Shown here: positions 22,071 to 34,211 of the stretch, piece after piece
How positions within the stretch are numbered: position 1 is the first letter of the stretch
How the letters are laid out: every line of letters starts with the position of its first letter
Assembly (NCBI GenBank): GCA_038501625.1
Contig: JAZAYU010000729.1
Location: 103,952 to 167,951 of the forward strand
Reading direction: 5' to 3'
From: Corbicula japonica
Taxonomy: Eukaryota; Mollusca; Bivalvia; Venerida; Cyrenidae
DNA: 64,000 nucleotides
The notes under the pieces: model-generated
The model's input: the letters and a program-made list of their open reading frames with translations, nothing else
Databases searched by the model: none
Told to the model about the DNA's origin: nothing
Made by a program: the position numbers and the translations under genes

Positions 22071-24425
22071 CAAAACATTAAAGAAGGATTCCGGTAAGCA
22101 TGGTAAATTGTAATTTGCTCGTGTTTAACCAGGAAGAAAAACATTCAGTGATTATGTCAGTATTACTTTGGAACAGCTGGGTAAAAAAGTCGTAACCTAT
22201 CACGGAACTGGGAAAGGTTTGATTTTCATTGAGAACAGTACTAGAAATTTCTAAGAGAATTGCTTTGTCTTTAAACTTGTTAGTTTGGAAGATCATAATA
22301 TCTCAAAGTTGAATTTTTATTGGGCTATAATATTTGAACTGCTTAATCCTTAACTGCGTGGATAATATTCAATTGTTTTAGTTTCAATTACTTCCCTTGA
22401 TGGTAATATGCTTATTTGAAACCATGCAGAATGTCAATCATTGAAGGTGACTGTATATAGGCATACTTTATCATGTTTGGAGGAATACTGAAGGTATGTA
22501 GTGTGTCTGTCTCAGTCATGTCTGTCATGACACTACAGTACAAGTTAAGATGTTAACTTCAGCTTATAATGATAATCACACATTGCTTTATTTCTAAGAA
22601 GACCCAGAACTAGAACAAATTACACAGCTCTCCATGGATACATTACTAGTCCCAGTTACCTCCTAAGATACATTAAAAATAAAGAAAGGAATATTTCCTG
22701 AGACTAAATGTTGGGTGTTATTTCCAGTACTCTGAAATCTTATGCTTCTAACACCTTATTTGCTCTCAGTATATTCTGTACAATAAAAACATGTTTGTCA
22801 AACTTCTCACTGAGCATGAAGGCTATAAACATCATACAAATATTCATGTGTCAGTTATGCAGAAGTTACAGGCATCAGTGCATCAGTGTCTAGATTGTGC
22901 GTATTTTAAATACTATGCAAGGTGTTCACTTCAAATTTAGAATAAAGGTAGGTGTAACCAAGGAGGAGTTCATTCCACAAGAACCAAGACTTCAACTTAT
23001 GTAGATTTCAAATTATCTCCCTTTCTAATTTTTGCTTGTCCAGAGTATAACACAATAGCTTTCGTGGCACAGGTTGTCCATTTATGTGTCCACCGTAAAC
23101 TTTTGTAGTTTTTGATCAGTAGTACAACAGTTAACAAATTTGGCAGGATATTATTGTTTGGGATTGGATGACCACTGATGATTTTGGCAAAGGTCAGAGA
23201 TCACGTCAAAGTGACCTTAATTAAACTTGTTTTCTAATCAATAACTGTAGAAGATTTTTACTTACCATACTTTTTTTCTAGATTGCCAGTCGTCAATTGC
23301 TGAACCCTACTGTCATTTTGTTTGAAAGATCAAAGTTCAAGGTCAGCATGACCTTCATTGTAAATTTGTTTCTGTAAAAAGCTGACTGAAGAAGAGTGTG
23401 ACCTTCAGTGACAAAACTTGCTCTCATTTCAGCCAATCAGATTCTTGAGATTTGAGACTGGTCTCAATTCTTAGTTTTGTAATCTTGGACACAGATCTGA
23501 GGAAAAGAGAAGAGTCAGCATGCACATTAATCCAGACCCTGCATGCAAGCGATTGTGTCAGTAATGACATGCATTTCTTTCTGATACGTAGTTTGCTAAG
23601 TAATCTTCCTGAAAATGTGTGTCAGAAGGGAAGGAAATTGATTATTCCAGGACTGCTGATGTTGGAGAAAGGAAGTAATTTAGCCATAGATGCTGATTTG
23701 AATGAGTTGTTTGATCAGAATGGGTGACATGCATTAGCTGCATAAAGAGCAGAGCTATATTATGCACTGCATGTTTTAGAGAGATATGTCATTCATTGGT
23801 ATAGTAAATATTGGAAGCAGCAAATTAACATGGCATTTTATCCTGGAAATGGGTGAAGTAGAATTGGTTTATGAGCTCTTTTGAACAATCCGATTATTAC
23901 AAGCAAGAGTTTTTCCACTGGAGACATATTTTTCCCAGTATTTATGGAATATTTTTTGTTTTGGTGAAATAACAAATTTGGTTTCTCAGGTGAACAACAG
24001 AAATTGATATTTTCCTAATAAGTATAGCCACAAGTGAAGATAAGTTTTTGATGTTTATGATTGAAATAAAACCAATATTTCACCGAAACAAACACATTTT
24101 CTTTTTGTTTTATGTTTGCTCAGTTTCAAAACAGTAAATCAAAATACCAGTTTCATTACTGTGAGAAAACTCTAAGATTAACTAGAAAACTTAATAAAAG
24201 ATAAAGTCATATTTTCAGTGGTATTCCACCAACACTAAATGCAGGCAGCATTTGGTCACCATTTTGCATGTGTTTATTCTGATGTTGAAAGGTTTAATTG
24301 GAATGTGTTTCAAAGTGTATTACTAATAAAAAAAAATCAGATGGCATTGGCATGTCATTTAAACAGTATCATTTTATCAACATATCATAAATTGCACAAG
24401 TTATTTGTCTCATAAATGGGATTTT
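22071..24425. other. Intron sequence, no gene supported
   Basis: Bases 23110-23430 resemble the 'aaagttcaaggtcagcatgacctt' tandem-unit repeats. Bases 23427-23488 are half of the CCAATCAG/TTTGAGACTGG palindromic MITE. A 91-codon open frame at 23452-23727 starts inside that MITE and is not supported as a gene. Confidence 0.45.
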
Positions 24426-24660
24426 AAACCTTTCCTGTATAGATACACCTTTATTGCTAGGGCGAACAGTTTAGATCCAGATCAGCTGGCACATCTGTGT
24501 CGTCTGATCAGGATCTAAACTGCTCGCTTTGTGATTCATTAGGTTATTTCTGACCAAAATATGACCAGTGCAGATCAGACGGCACGGATGTGCCAGCTGA
24601 TCTGGATCTACACTGGGCGCACATGCATAAAAATGCGTATTATATCAAGGAAAGGGTTAA
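24426..24660. mobile_element. GATC-rich palindromic MITE, complete copy
   Basis: It runs from AACCTTTCCTGTATAG to GGAAAGGGTTAA. Both inverted GATC modules are present and well preserved. Confidence 0.85.
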
Positions 24661-25785
24661 GCATTGGTCAAGGAAAAGTCATTCCTAACAGTATAAACTG
24701 CTGATCTATCCAGACAATATCTTGATATTTTAAAAAGTGACTTGATGTAATAAGCATGACATATTTTATTCAACAATAATAGAACTCTGTATTTTCAGCT
24801 TTGATGTAATGGTTAGTTGTTTCCCTGTCTTTTACCAGTGGTTCAGTGAAGTTGTTGGTCTTGTTTATTAATAAATCATTTAACTATTTAAGTTGTCATT
24901 ATGATCATGAATACGGTCAAAATTTATAGGTAGTGGTTGTGCTACTGCTGTGAACATTGTGCAATTGGACTATATGATGATAAGTGTCCGTTTTCTAAAA
25001 TACCAATAAGTGATAAGAGATTTAGCAAAAATATATAGAAGAAATGTAATTTGATTATATTTCACATGTTTTGTGCAATTTATAAACTTGTATCTGCTTT
25101 TTGTGTTTCCTCCAATAGCAGGTAGACACATAGAGATCTTATAGTCCGGTGGCAGCGGCAGGGGTGGTGGTGGCAGCATCATCCAGTAGTCCCCCAGTTT
25201 ATACATGAAACCTAATGTTTCCATTTTACTTTAAAAGTACTTATCCTTTTTACTTAATACTTGGAATATATCATCTGCAGGAACAAAGTAATATGTGACA
25301 TTAAGAATTATAACTCCTGTTTCACTATTTTTTGAGTTATGCTCCTTTCAAATGCAACTTCATGTGCTGAAACTTACGCTTATAACTTTGAATGTACTTG
25401 TCCTATCTACTAAACAGTTGGAATATATCATCTGCAGGAATTAAGTCATTGGTGAAAACAAGAATGATAACTATTTTAGTCTATACATGTGATCAGAGGA
25501 GCACCAAATTCTTGTTTAACCTTATGTACACTGCCTGACAGCTCATCTAATGAATTCATTTTATATCATATAAAAAATAAATAACCATTTATTTTGGTGT
25601 ATTGCATTACACATTGTAAATGCGACTTTCATGTAACATCTGTTCAACCAATACCTAGTAACAAACAAAGTAAATGAATGATTTTTCTTATTACTTGACA
25701 ATTTAACATTTACTGAATAATACTTCATGTCACACATCAACTTATGCCTGCATAATTGATAACTCTTGTCTTCTCCTCATCCGAT
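24661..25785. other. Intron sequence, nothing strong
   Basis: A short unit 'ttggaatatatcatctgcagga' occurs twice (about 25262 and 25423), suggesting another old tandem-unit repeat. Bases 25143-25200 are GC-rich but not coding by any splice evidence. Confidence 0.4.
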
Positions 25786-25789
25786 AATG

Positions 25790-26000
25790 ACCCTTTTCTC
25801 TTTGGGATTTGGCTGGTATCCATGGACAGTGTAGATCAAATAGCTGGCACATTTGTGCCATCTGATCAGGATCTACACTGTTCAGTTTTAGATTTAAATT
25901 AGGTTGTTTTTGACCAAGAAGTGAACAGTGTAAATCCTGATCAGACAGCATGAATGTGCCAATAGATTTGGATCTACACTGTTCCCATATGCCATTAAAC
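25790..26000. mobile_element. GATC-rich palindromic MITE, copy with eroded ends
   Basis: 'acagtgtagatcaaatagctggcac' … 'gatcaggatctacactgttc' and the reverse module 'gatcagacagcatgaatgtgcc' are clear. The TTAACCC/GGGTTAA ends are eroded. Confidence 0.7.
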
Positions 26001-28118
26001 CCATACATGATTCAATTCAATAGTTTATTATTTATAGTAATATATATTATGATGATGGATTAAAATGTAGTCTATTTTCATTAACATGTGTGTTTTGTGA
26101 TGTTATTATTGCATAGATCTTTGATTGTCATTAACTGGCATAAGGTAAAAAAACCTTGAGAAATATCACAATCTTTTGGTTCTGTTTGAGTTCAATTAAG
26201 AAATTACTACATATTGAGATTACTCAAGCTAAGGTCTTGGCTAATATTGGTGGTGGTCATTCACAGAAACATTATGCAATAGGTTTATGTAATAGGGTTT
26301 TCTTACCTCTTGGTGTTTTAGACGTTTTGTCATTGAATCCAAAACTGACAGAAGTATTGCACAACTTTCACAGAAGTAGCGTTTCAGACTCTTTTCAGCT
26401 GGAATTTTAATATAAAAAAAATTGCCTGGTGGGCAACTGTGCAGGCATCTTTGACAGTTAAAGTAAAAGCTTTTGTTTTGGTTGTGACTTATTTAGTTTT
26501 TATTCATTTCTGTCAAAACTTTGTAGCAATGTTATTTCCATTATGGCCTACCTATTTCTTAAAAAATTTTCCATGGATAATTCTTGTTGCTAAAGAAACC
26601 AAATGGAAATAAGTTATAACAGAGACTGGCTTCTGATTTCTGTGATTGGATTCTGTTGATACAGTAAAATAATTAAAAGAGAATCTGAAAGGAAATGCAT
26701 TAGTAGGCTGAAAAGTCTTGATCATAGTATCAATTTTCCATTCCCTTCAGGGTTCAGATTGTCAGAGCATTTTAGCTTACCTTCACAGAGATTTGCTTGT
26801 GCCCCTTCATTATGAGGCCTTTCACATTCAATTATGAAGAGAGAAATTAGCATTTTTGTCATCATTTTAGGCAGCAGGGAATAGCAAGGTGAAACACACT
26901 TTTACAAATATCTCATATTGTATACATTACATACGAAAGGACCTCACATATTGTTGTCAGTAACAATACTCATGTGGGCAGGCATTTAAATTGATGCTTT
27001 CTTTTGCTTAGTTTTTGTTTTGGATTTGAATGTACAATTTTCATTTTATAACTAGCTATTTCTCTTTACTGTTCTAATTGTTCTTAACATATTAAAAAAA
27101 TACATTAATAACATTTATTTGGGCAAAGTTTTTTTAAACTGCATTTTGCTGTTAGAAAGATTTTTAAATTTTTATAGATGACACTGAAATGACGAAAGGT
27201 GCAATACCTATGAAAGGTGCAATACCTTAACCTCGATGTGGGAGTGTCGGACTCCTCACAACAAGTTCTGCCACTTACAATGTGCTAACAATACATTCAG
27301 TAAAGAACAACAAAACATCACTCTACTGAAAAAGAGAACACAATCATTATCATCATATTCATCGTTGTATTTAAACACAATAAATCTGTAATACTTGAAT
27401 CAAGCAACAATTTGAAAAAATCAAGAACAAAGAGAGTCTACTAACGTTTAATCTATTAAAACATCATCTCGTAATCAGTGCATGCATAGTCACTAAAAAG
27501 CTTTTGAGACAAGCAAAGACTAGTCAGTCCACTAAAAACTAAAAGTATTTATAATGCTCATGTCTGAGTAAATCAGTAGCTTTAATTATCTTAAAACAGC
27601 AACGCTTTGTAGCAAACTGCATCAATCCTAACCCTCTCTGAGACTGTTAAGTATGCAAGCTTACGAAAATAAAATGAGTGGGAGGGGCAGGGACAGCAAG
27701 TCATTGTAGTCTGTTCTAGCCTTCGAATGGTAATACGAGCATTACACTGCATTAAATACCTATCAATACCTGCCAGTAACTTCAATAACTGACCAAACCA
27801 GTTTTTCGGAAACTGATTCACGACTCAAAAATAAATTCATAAATTGCTATGGAAACATAGATATTATGGTTTCAGACAGACGTATTAATTTGTTGCCAAA
27901 TGTTTTGACATCTACAAATTTAGAGATTACACATTTCTGACTTCTTTGAGAGAAAGATACAAACAGCTTTCTAGCTGGTCAAGACATAAAAATCATGATA
28001 AAATGTACACTTAAAAACAATTAGGCAGTCTAGTGCTTGTCTGATTTGCATAATATTGTGACATTTACAGATTTCTTAGGGTATTGATAAAATTAATAAA
28101 ATGCCAAAGAGCTTTCCC
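26001..28118. other. Intron sequence, no gene supported
   Basis: An 84-codon open frame at 26156-26410 shows no recognisable domain. A 20-bp direct repeat 'tgaaaggtgcaatacct' occurs at about 27195 and 27210. Bases 27590-27830 are somewhat richer in GC but hold no splice-flanked exon that I can support. Confidence 0.4.
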
Positions 28119-28193
28119 AGCGGATCATTAGCTCAGTGGTTTGGGTTTCTCGTCTCTGAGTCCAGGGATCGCTGTTTTGATCCCTTGCTACTC
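28119..28193 (+). repeat. tRNA-like sequence, probable SINE head or tRNA pseudogene
   Basis: An A-box TAGCTCAGTGG (28130-28140) is followed at the right distance by a degraded B-box 'tgttttgatccc'. The acceptor stem does not pair well. It is probably tRNA-derived and not a functional tRNA. Confidence 0.4.
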
Positions 28194-28445
28194 CAACTAA
28201 AATTTACAAACAGTCTTTTGGAATCATCTGTATTTTTCATGTCCCACAACTCTCTCTTTTAACTTGGTTATAGTTTGTAGCAAGAATTTAAATATCCAAA
28301 TAAATCATTTGATTGTTGAGCAAATGAGCTACACAAATAACTGTGCCACAAACTAACATAATACAAGCATGCAATTCTTTTAAACACACTAGCATTTGTT
28401 CACTAAAAACAAGTCTAAAATGCACTTGTAACTTTTTATTTTTAG
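28194..28445. other. Intron end before exon 4
   Basis: A pyrimidine-rich tract 'aactttttatttttag' forms the acceptor of the next exon. Nothing else is recognised. Confidence 0.5.
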
Positions 28446-28572
28446 ACACTGGTAACTCAGAGGACAGCGATGCAGGTCAAGGTCAAAGAATTAAGAGAAC
28501 GAAGAAATCACGGTTGCCTAGTTACAGGAAGAGTACAGCAGCATCGAGAGCCAGGAAGGAAGCACTAACCAG
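28446..28572 (+). CDS. Internal exon 4 of the unrecognised gene, Lys/Arg-rich
   Basis: This 127-nt exon starts with two bases (AC) that complete the Asp codon left open by exon 3 and ends in phase 2 ('ACCAG|gtagg'). It encodes TGNSEDSDAGQGQRIKRTKK, then SRLPSYRKSTAASRARKEALTR. An acidic Ser-rich start is followed by a strongly basic half with KRTKK and RKSTAASRARK, which could be a bipartite nuclear localisation or nucleic-acid/microtubule-binding segment (inference). The acceptor has a good polypyrimidine tract. No further phase-compatible exon was found downstream in the window, so the gene either continues past 64 kb or has small exons I missed. Confidence 0.65.
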
Positions 28573-28608
28573 GTAGGAACCAGACATTGCTGGTTTATAC
28601 AGGGTCAA

Positions 28609-28791
28609 GGTTAACCCTATACTTCATGTGATATGGCTGTTATCCCAAATATAAGCAGTGTACATCCAAATCAGTAGGCACTTCCATGCTGTCTGATAAG
28701 GATCTACATGTGTTGCTTTTAGATTCATTGGGTTATTTCTGATACACTGGTTGCACACGGATAAGTTCCCATGTATATGGCTTAAGGGTTA
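28609..28791. mobile_element. GATC-rich palindromic MITE, shortened copy
   Basis: It runs from 'ttaaccctatacttc' to 'ggcttaagggtta'. The second GATC module is mostly deleted. Confidence 0.65.
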
Positions 28792-30441
28792 GAAGAATAA
28801 GAATGGTGGTTGTTAGGGCCTCCCTCTGTATTGAATGGAATAAGTTCTTTCTTCCTATGTCATTATACATGTTAAATAATAAGACAGCAACAGTCTTGTG
28901 CGTGGTTTGGTGGACAACTAGCCCTTGTTAATGAAAACAGTTTAATGGAGCATTTTTAATCAGAGACCATAATTTTTAAGAAGTTTACGCGAATATAGGT
29001 GTTGAACAGATGAAGATAATTTCAACTTCATTGTCCAATTAACATTAATATCATTCAACTAAAACAAAACTGTGCATCCTGACAAACTGTATTATGAATG
29101 GAACATTTTCAAGTCACTTGCCTCAAATATGCACCATTATCCATATCAAGACAATATTAGTACAAAACATCTAGAACAGCTTCAAGTTAAAGATCACAGT
29201 TACAAATAACAGCAATTTTTATGACTTTGACATGCTTAGAGATATTTTTGAATGACTTATCACCAATATGCCCAATATCATGATTATGTGTCATATTTCA
29301 AGTCTGTTGCTCCAAACTTAATGTCATTGTAAATAAAGCAGAAATTTTTTGAGTCTGGACTATAACTTTGTAATTATTGTTTGAGGAATATACTATTTCA
29401 AGACTTTGTCGAAAACAACATTCCATTCTGAAGGGTCAAGGTCATGTACTAAATTTTCTGGATATAATTTATAGGGAATTACTTGCATCAATGAAATATT
29501 AATTTTTACTGAGTTAATATTGTCATTTGGTTTGTTTATTTTAAGGATTATGGAGGTTGATGCAAGTTAATGACAAGTTATACATTGTTGTTTTCCAAAT
29601 TTATTCCAGCTAGAGCTTGGTCAGAGGTGATGCCTTATCATTTTCATTTTATCAATTTTTAATATGAACTTAGAATAAATATTGTATAAAAATTGACTGT
29701 TTACAAAAAATTCAATATGGCTGCCATGTAAATTAACAATCCTCTAGTGTGCTTCAGTTATATTTATGTAGAATCTTATTTAATTCTTACAAAATGAAAA
29801 GAACAGACAAAAGATATTTGCATATTTCATTGCGGTAGTGCAATAAAAGTATATCTAATGCATATTTCAATGGTTCTTACACAGTTTTGATTAAGGTAAT
29901 AATTTGTTGTTAAACTAGTTTTTATCCAGGACTTCAAGGAATTCTTTGTTTTAGTGAAAACAGCTGGAACCAGTTTTGGGAAAATGACCATTTGGAATAT
30001 ATTTAAAGTCAAAATTTTCTGTTTTCAATCATAATATTTATTTGGTACTGCTGTGAGCATCAAAGATATGTATGCAATGAATATTTTACATAAACATACG
30101 CTTTTTTATTCTTTAATTATATAACAAAAATCTTACTGAATCTTTGTACCGTATCATGGGTCCGACACTCAAAATCATGGCACGGTATATATACATTTGT
30201 GTCAGATGTCCATCATTTTCTTAATGTTTTCTTTGAAAAAGATAAAAAATATTTGCATTTAAAATATAAATGTGACACATGTATAAAAGTGTTTTCATTA
30301 GTTTCAAGTTATTACAGCCAAAAATTGTTGCAAAATGTGTTGCACACAAAGAGGAAAAATTGACAACTTCCGTGATGAAGTCAAACACTCTTAATTATAT
30401 CCATTTAATTGAAAAATGTTCGCATTTCGGAACAAATCTCT
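28792..30441. other. AT-rich sequence, no gene
   Basis: Bases 29085-29470 hold weak 'tatgaatggaacattttcaagtcacttg' and 'gggtcaaggtcatg' units of an old tandem-unit repeat. Bases 29833-29890 ('gtagtgcaataaaagtatatc … catatttcaatggttctta') match a motif at 36245-36300, so this is a dispersed repeat. Confidence 0.45.
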
Positions 30442-31036
30442 TGCCCTTTTCCAAAGGTTGCGCGATACATAGGGATTGCTTTGTCTGTCTGTCTGTCCAT
30501 AGGTCCGCCTGTCCATCATGAAAACTTAACGTTGGCTATAACTTTGCCATTTATTAATATTTCTTCAGGAAACTTTCAAATTTTAGTGCTTATGACAACA
30601 CACTCATGATGATGCCAAATTCTTTAGGTCAAGGTCACATTTGATGGAGTTATGCCCCTTTTTATGCCCCCGAAGGGAGGCATATAGTAATCGCACTGTC
30701 CGTCCGTCCGTCCGTCTGTCCATCCGTCCGTCTTTCCGTCTGTCCGAAATAATCTGGTCCTCGCTTCTCCTCATAAACCGCTTGAGGGATTTCTTTGAAA
30801 CTTCACAGGAATGTTTGTCACCAAGCCTAGTTGTGCATATCGTCAGGAATTTCTGCTCGGATTATTTTTGGCTGAGTTATGGCCCTTTTAAGCAAAATCT
30901 TGTCCTCGCTTCTTCTCCCTAACTGCTTGAGGGATTTCATTGAAACTTCACAGGAATTTTTGTCACCAAGTGTAGATGTGCATATCCGAAGGAATTTCTG
31001 ATCGGTTTTTTTTTTGCGGAGTTATGGACCTTTTTA

Positions 31037-31043
31037 CCTAACC

Positions 31044-31103
<60 letters not shown>

Positions 31104-31104
31104 C
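31037..31104. repeat. Interstitial telomere repeat (CCCTAA)n, tract 1
   Basis: About eleven CCCTAA units, two with an extra A, follow 'ttatggacctttttac'. TTAGGG is the usual animal telomere repeat. It is interstitial, with transposon sequence on both sides. Confidence 0.95.
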
Positions 31105-31230
31105 GTAAACTGAAACCGCTTGAGGGATTTCATTGAAACTTTAAAGGATTGTTTGTCACCAAGACTTATTGTGCATATCCAAAGGAATTTCTGATCGGAT
31201 TATTTTTGGCTGAGTTATGGGCCTTTTTAC

Positions 31231-31268
31231 CTAACCCTAACCCTAAACCCTACAACCCTAACCCTAAG
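31231..31268. repeat. Interstitial telomere repeat (CCCTAA)n, tract 2
   Basis: A shorter tract with one interrupted unit ('ccctacaaccc'), again directly after 'ttatgggcctttttac', the same point of the neighbouring unit. Confidence 0.95.
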
Positions 31269-31420
31269 GTAAATTTTGTTAACGCAGTAGAGGTTACATT
31301 TTTTGTCCGATTGTCATGAAATTTGGTCAGGATGTTTGTCCCAATGATTTCTCGGACGAGTTCCAATATGGGTCACCAGGGTCCAAAAACTAGGTCACTG
31401 TTACTAAAAATAGAATTTTC

Positions 31421-32436
31421 TTGTTAACACTCTAGCGGTCACATGTTTGTTCTGATTGTCATGAAACTTGGTCAGGATGTTTGTCCAAATGATTTGTCAG
31501 AAGAATTCGAATACGGGTCATCTACGTCCAAAAACTAGGTCACTGTTACTTAAAATAGAATTTTCTTGTTAACACTCTAGCGGTCACATTTTTGCTCCGA
31601 TTGTCATGAAACTTGGTCAGGATGTTTGTCCCAATGAATTCTAGGACGAGTTCGAATAAGGGTCATCTGGGTCCAAAAACTAGGTCACTGTTACTATAAA
31701 TAGAATTTTCTTGTTAACACTCTAGCAGTCACATTTTTGCTCCGATTATCATGAAACTTGGTCAGGATATTTGTCCCAATTATTTCTAGGCTGAGTTTGA
31801 ATATGGGTCATCTGGGTCCAAAAACTAGGTCACTGTTACTAAAAATAGATTTTTCTTGTTAACACTGTAGCAGTCACATTTATGTTCCAGTTATCATGAA
31901 ACTTGATCAGGATGTTTGTCCCAATGATTTCTAGGATGAGTTTGAATATGGATCATCTGGGTCCAAAAACTAGGTCACTGTAACTAAAAATAGAATTTTC
32001 TTGTTAACACTCTAGCGGTCACATTTTTGTTCTGATTGTCATGACACTTGGTCAGGATGTTTGTCCCTATGATTTCTGGGACAATTTTGAATATGGCTTG
32101 TCTGGGTCCAAAAACTAGGTCACTGTTACTAAAAATACAATTTTCTTGTTAACACTCTAGAGGTCACATTTTTGTTCCGATTGTCATGAAACTTGGTCAG
32201 GATGTTTGTCCCAATGATTTCTCAGACAAGTTCGAATATGGGTCATCTGGGTCCAAAAACTAGGTCACTGTTACTAAAAATAGAATTTTCTTGTTTACAC
32301 TATAGTGGTCACACTTTACTCTGATTATCAGATTGTAAAGAAACTTGGTCAGGACATATGTCCCAGTTATTAATTGGATGAGTTTGAATATGGGTCACCT
32401 GGGGTCAAAAACTAGGTCACTGCTACTATAAATAGA
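31421..32436 (+). repeat. 145-bp tandem repeat, seven copies
   Basis: 'ttgttaacactctag' recurs at 31421, 31566, 31711, 31856, 32001, 32146 and 32291, an exact 145-bp period. Units share 'gtcatgaaacttggtcaggatgtttgtccc' and end in 'ggtcactgttactaaaaatag'. Divergence is somewhat higher than in the 172-bp array. Confidence 0.95.
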
Positions 32437-34211
32437 AAAATCTTGTCCAGGCTGTAAATTTGTTATTTCTCATTGGATTTTAAAATAACTTGGCTCAAAT
32501 GTTTACCATGACAAGGTGTACTTTCGCGTACAGTACCCATGCCTGTTGGTCCAAGGTCAAGGTCACCTTTACAAAAAATAACATTTTCTTGTCTGGGCTG
32601 TTAATTCCTAATGAATGAAGTGATTTCAAAATAACTTTAATAAATTTCACCATGACAAAGGCATGTGTTGCTTACAATACCCATGCCGGTAGGTCAAAGG
32701 TCAAGGTCACTGTTACGAAAAATAGCATTTTCTTTTCCAAGCTGTAGATTTGTTGTTTCTTATTGGATTTTAAAATAACTTGGTGTAAATGTTCACCTTA
32801 TGGAGACGTTGGGTCTTGTACAACACAACTTTGTTGTACTCTGGTGAGTGATAAAGGGCCATCATGGCCCTCTGGTTCATATTACCCACATCACATGTAG
32901 TAAGGTTCATAACTCTAATAATCATTTTCCAGGATAATTTCCCCAATAATCTTCTAAAAAAAATGTCATATTTAACTTTATTTAACTATATATTTACTAC
33001 AGACTTAAAACATATGATCCTTTCATCTTTCACATTATATGCATGCAGTATGCTTTGTCTTCCACAAGCATATTTTTCATTACATATGTTTATTTATTAC
33101 ATATGTATACCTATTCGATTTCAAAGCTGCATTTCGGGGGCATATGTCAATTTCAAGTGACAGCTCTTGTTGTAATTAGATTTTGACATGAAAACTTTAC
33201 ATAGGCTATAACTTTGCCATTTCTCAATATTTCTTCATGAAACTTTCAAATAATATTGCTTATGGCAACAAGCTCATGATGATGCCCAATTCCTTAGGTC
33301 AATGTCACCTTTGGTGGAGTTATGTCCCTTTTTGTACTTGGATTTTTTTTACAAAAACTGAGCGTTGGCTATAACTTAGCTATTTCTTAATATTTCTTCA
33401 TGAAACTTATTATATTGCTTATGACAACATGCTCATGATGATGTCGAACTCATTATGTCAAGGTCACATTTGATGGAGTTATTTCCCTTTTTGTACTTGG
33501 ACTTTGACACGAAAACTTAATGTTGGCTATTACTTTTCCATTTCTCAATATTTCTTCATAAAACTTTTAAAATATATTGCTCATGACAACAGGCTCATAA
33601 TGTTGCCGAATTCTTTAGGTCAAGGTCACATTTGATGGAGTTATGCCCTTATTTGTACTTGGGATTTTTTACACAGCAACTTTACATTGGCTATAACTTT
33701 GCCATTTCTTAATATTTTTTATGAAACTTTCACATTATGTTGCTTATGACAACATGCTGATGATGATGCCAAAGCCTTAAGGTCAAGGTCATATTTGATG
33801 GATTTATGCCATCTTGTACTTGGAATTTGACATGAGAACATAACGTTGGCTATAACTTTGCCATTTCTCAATATTTTTTCATGATACTTTCAAATTATAT
33901 TGCTTATGACAACCCTCTAAATTATGATGCTGAATTCCTTAGGTCAAGGTCACATTTGATGAAGTTAAGTACCTTTTATGTCCCTTTTGGTACTTGGATT
34001 TTTATGCGAAAACATAACATTGGCTATTAAACTTTGCCATTTCTCAATATTTCTTCATGACTTCTTCAAAGTATATTGCTCAAGACAACACACTTGTTAT
34101 GATGGCAAGTTGTTTTATTCAAGATGGAGTTATGCCCCTTTTTGTACTTGCATTTTTCTTAAGACATTGTACCAGAGGGCAACACAAGTGTTCAACTGAA
34201 CACCCATCAAG

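Larger units (their letters stand above)
30663..33170 (+). mobile_element. Pearl/Helentron-like element inserted into another, with telomere-like tracts
   Basis: The 5' hairpin ATGCC…GAA…GGCAT is at 30664-30683, with (GTCC)n at 30697-30745. Units with 'cttgagggatttctttgaaacttcacagga' and two CCCTAA tracts follow, then seven 145-bp units (31421-32436). Next come further 145-bp-type units to about 32820, then a hairpin AGGGCCAT-c-ATGGCCCT (32855-32871) before CTGG. The 3' end is 'tgtcaatttcaagtgacagctcttgt'. It lies within a T-run between two halves of a host unit, so its ends are defined by the interrupted copy. Bases 32876-33130 are AT-rich and may be a further insertion. Confidence 0.75.
30442..34211 (+). 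mobile_element. Pearl-like element (162-bp unit type) interrupted by a second element
   Basis: The left part (30442-30662) has 'tttgtctgtctgtctgtcc' and one unit. After the inserted element, the right part (33171-34211) has six more units of about 160 bp ('ggctataactttgccatttctcaatatttcttcatgaaac'). It ends with hairpin GTGTTC-aact-GAACAC (34188-34203), CCAT and CAAG, where the copy at 49704 has CTAG. The broken unit reads 'gcccctttt' before and 'tgtaattagattttgacatg' after the insertion, matching one continuous unit elsewhere. Confidence 0.75.

Noticed and set aside
23452..23727. 91-codon open frame as a gene
   Set aside because: Its start lies inside a MITE half-copy. There is no domain, and no splice-site support was found.
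26156..26410. 84-codon open frame as a gene
   Set aside because: No recognisable domain, no splice context and AT-rich composition; chance is likely.
31037..31268. Chromosome end
   Set aside because: The telomere-like tracts are short, interrupted and flanked on both sides by transposon sequence.
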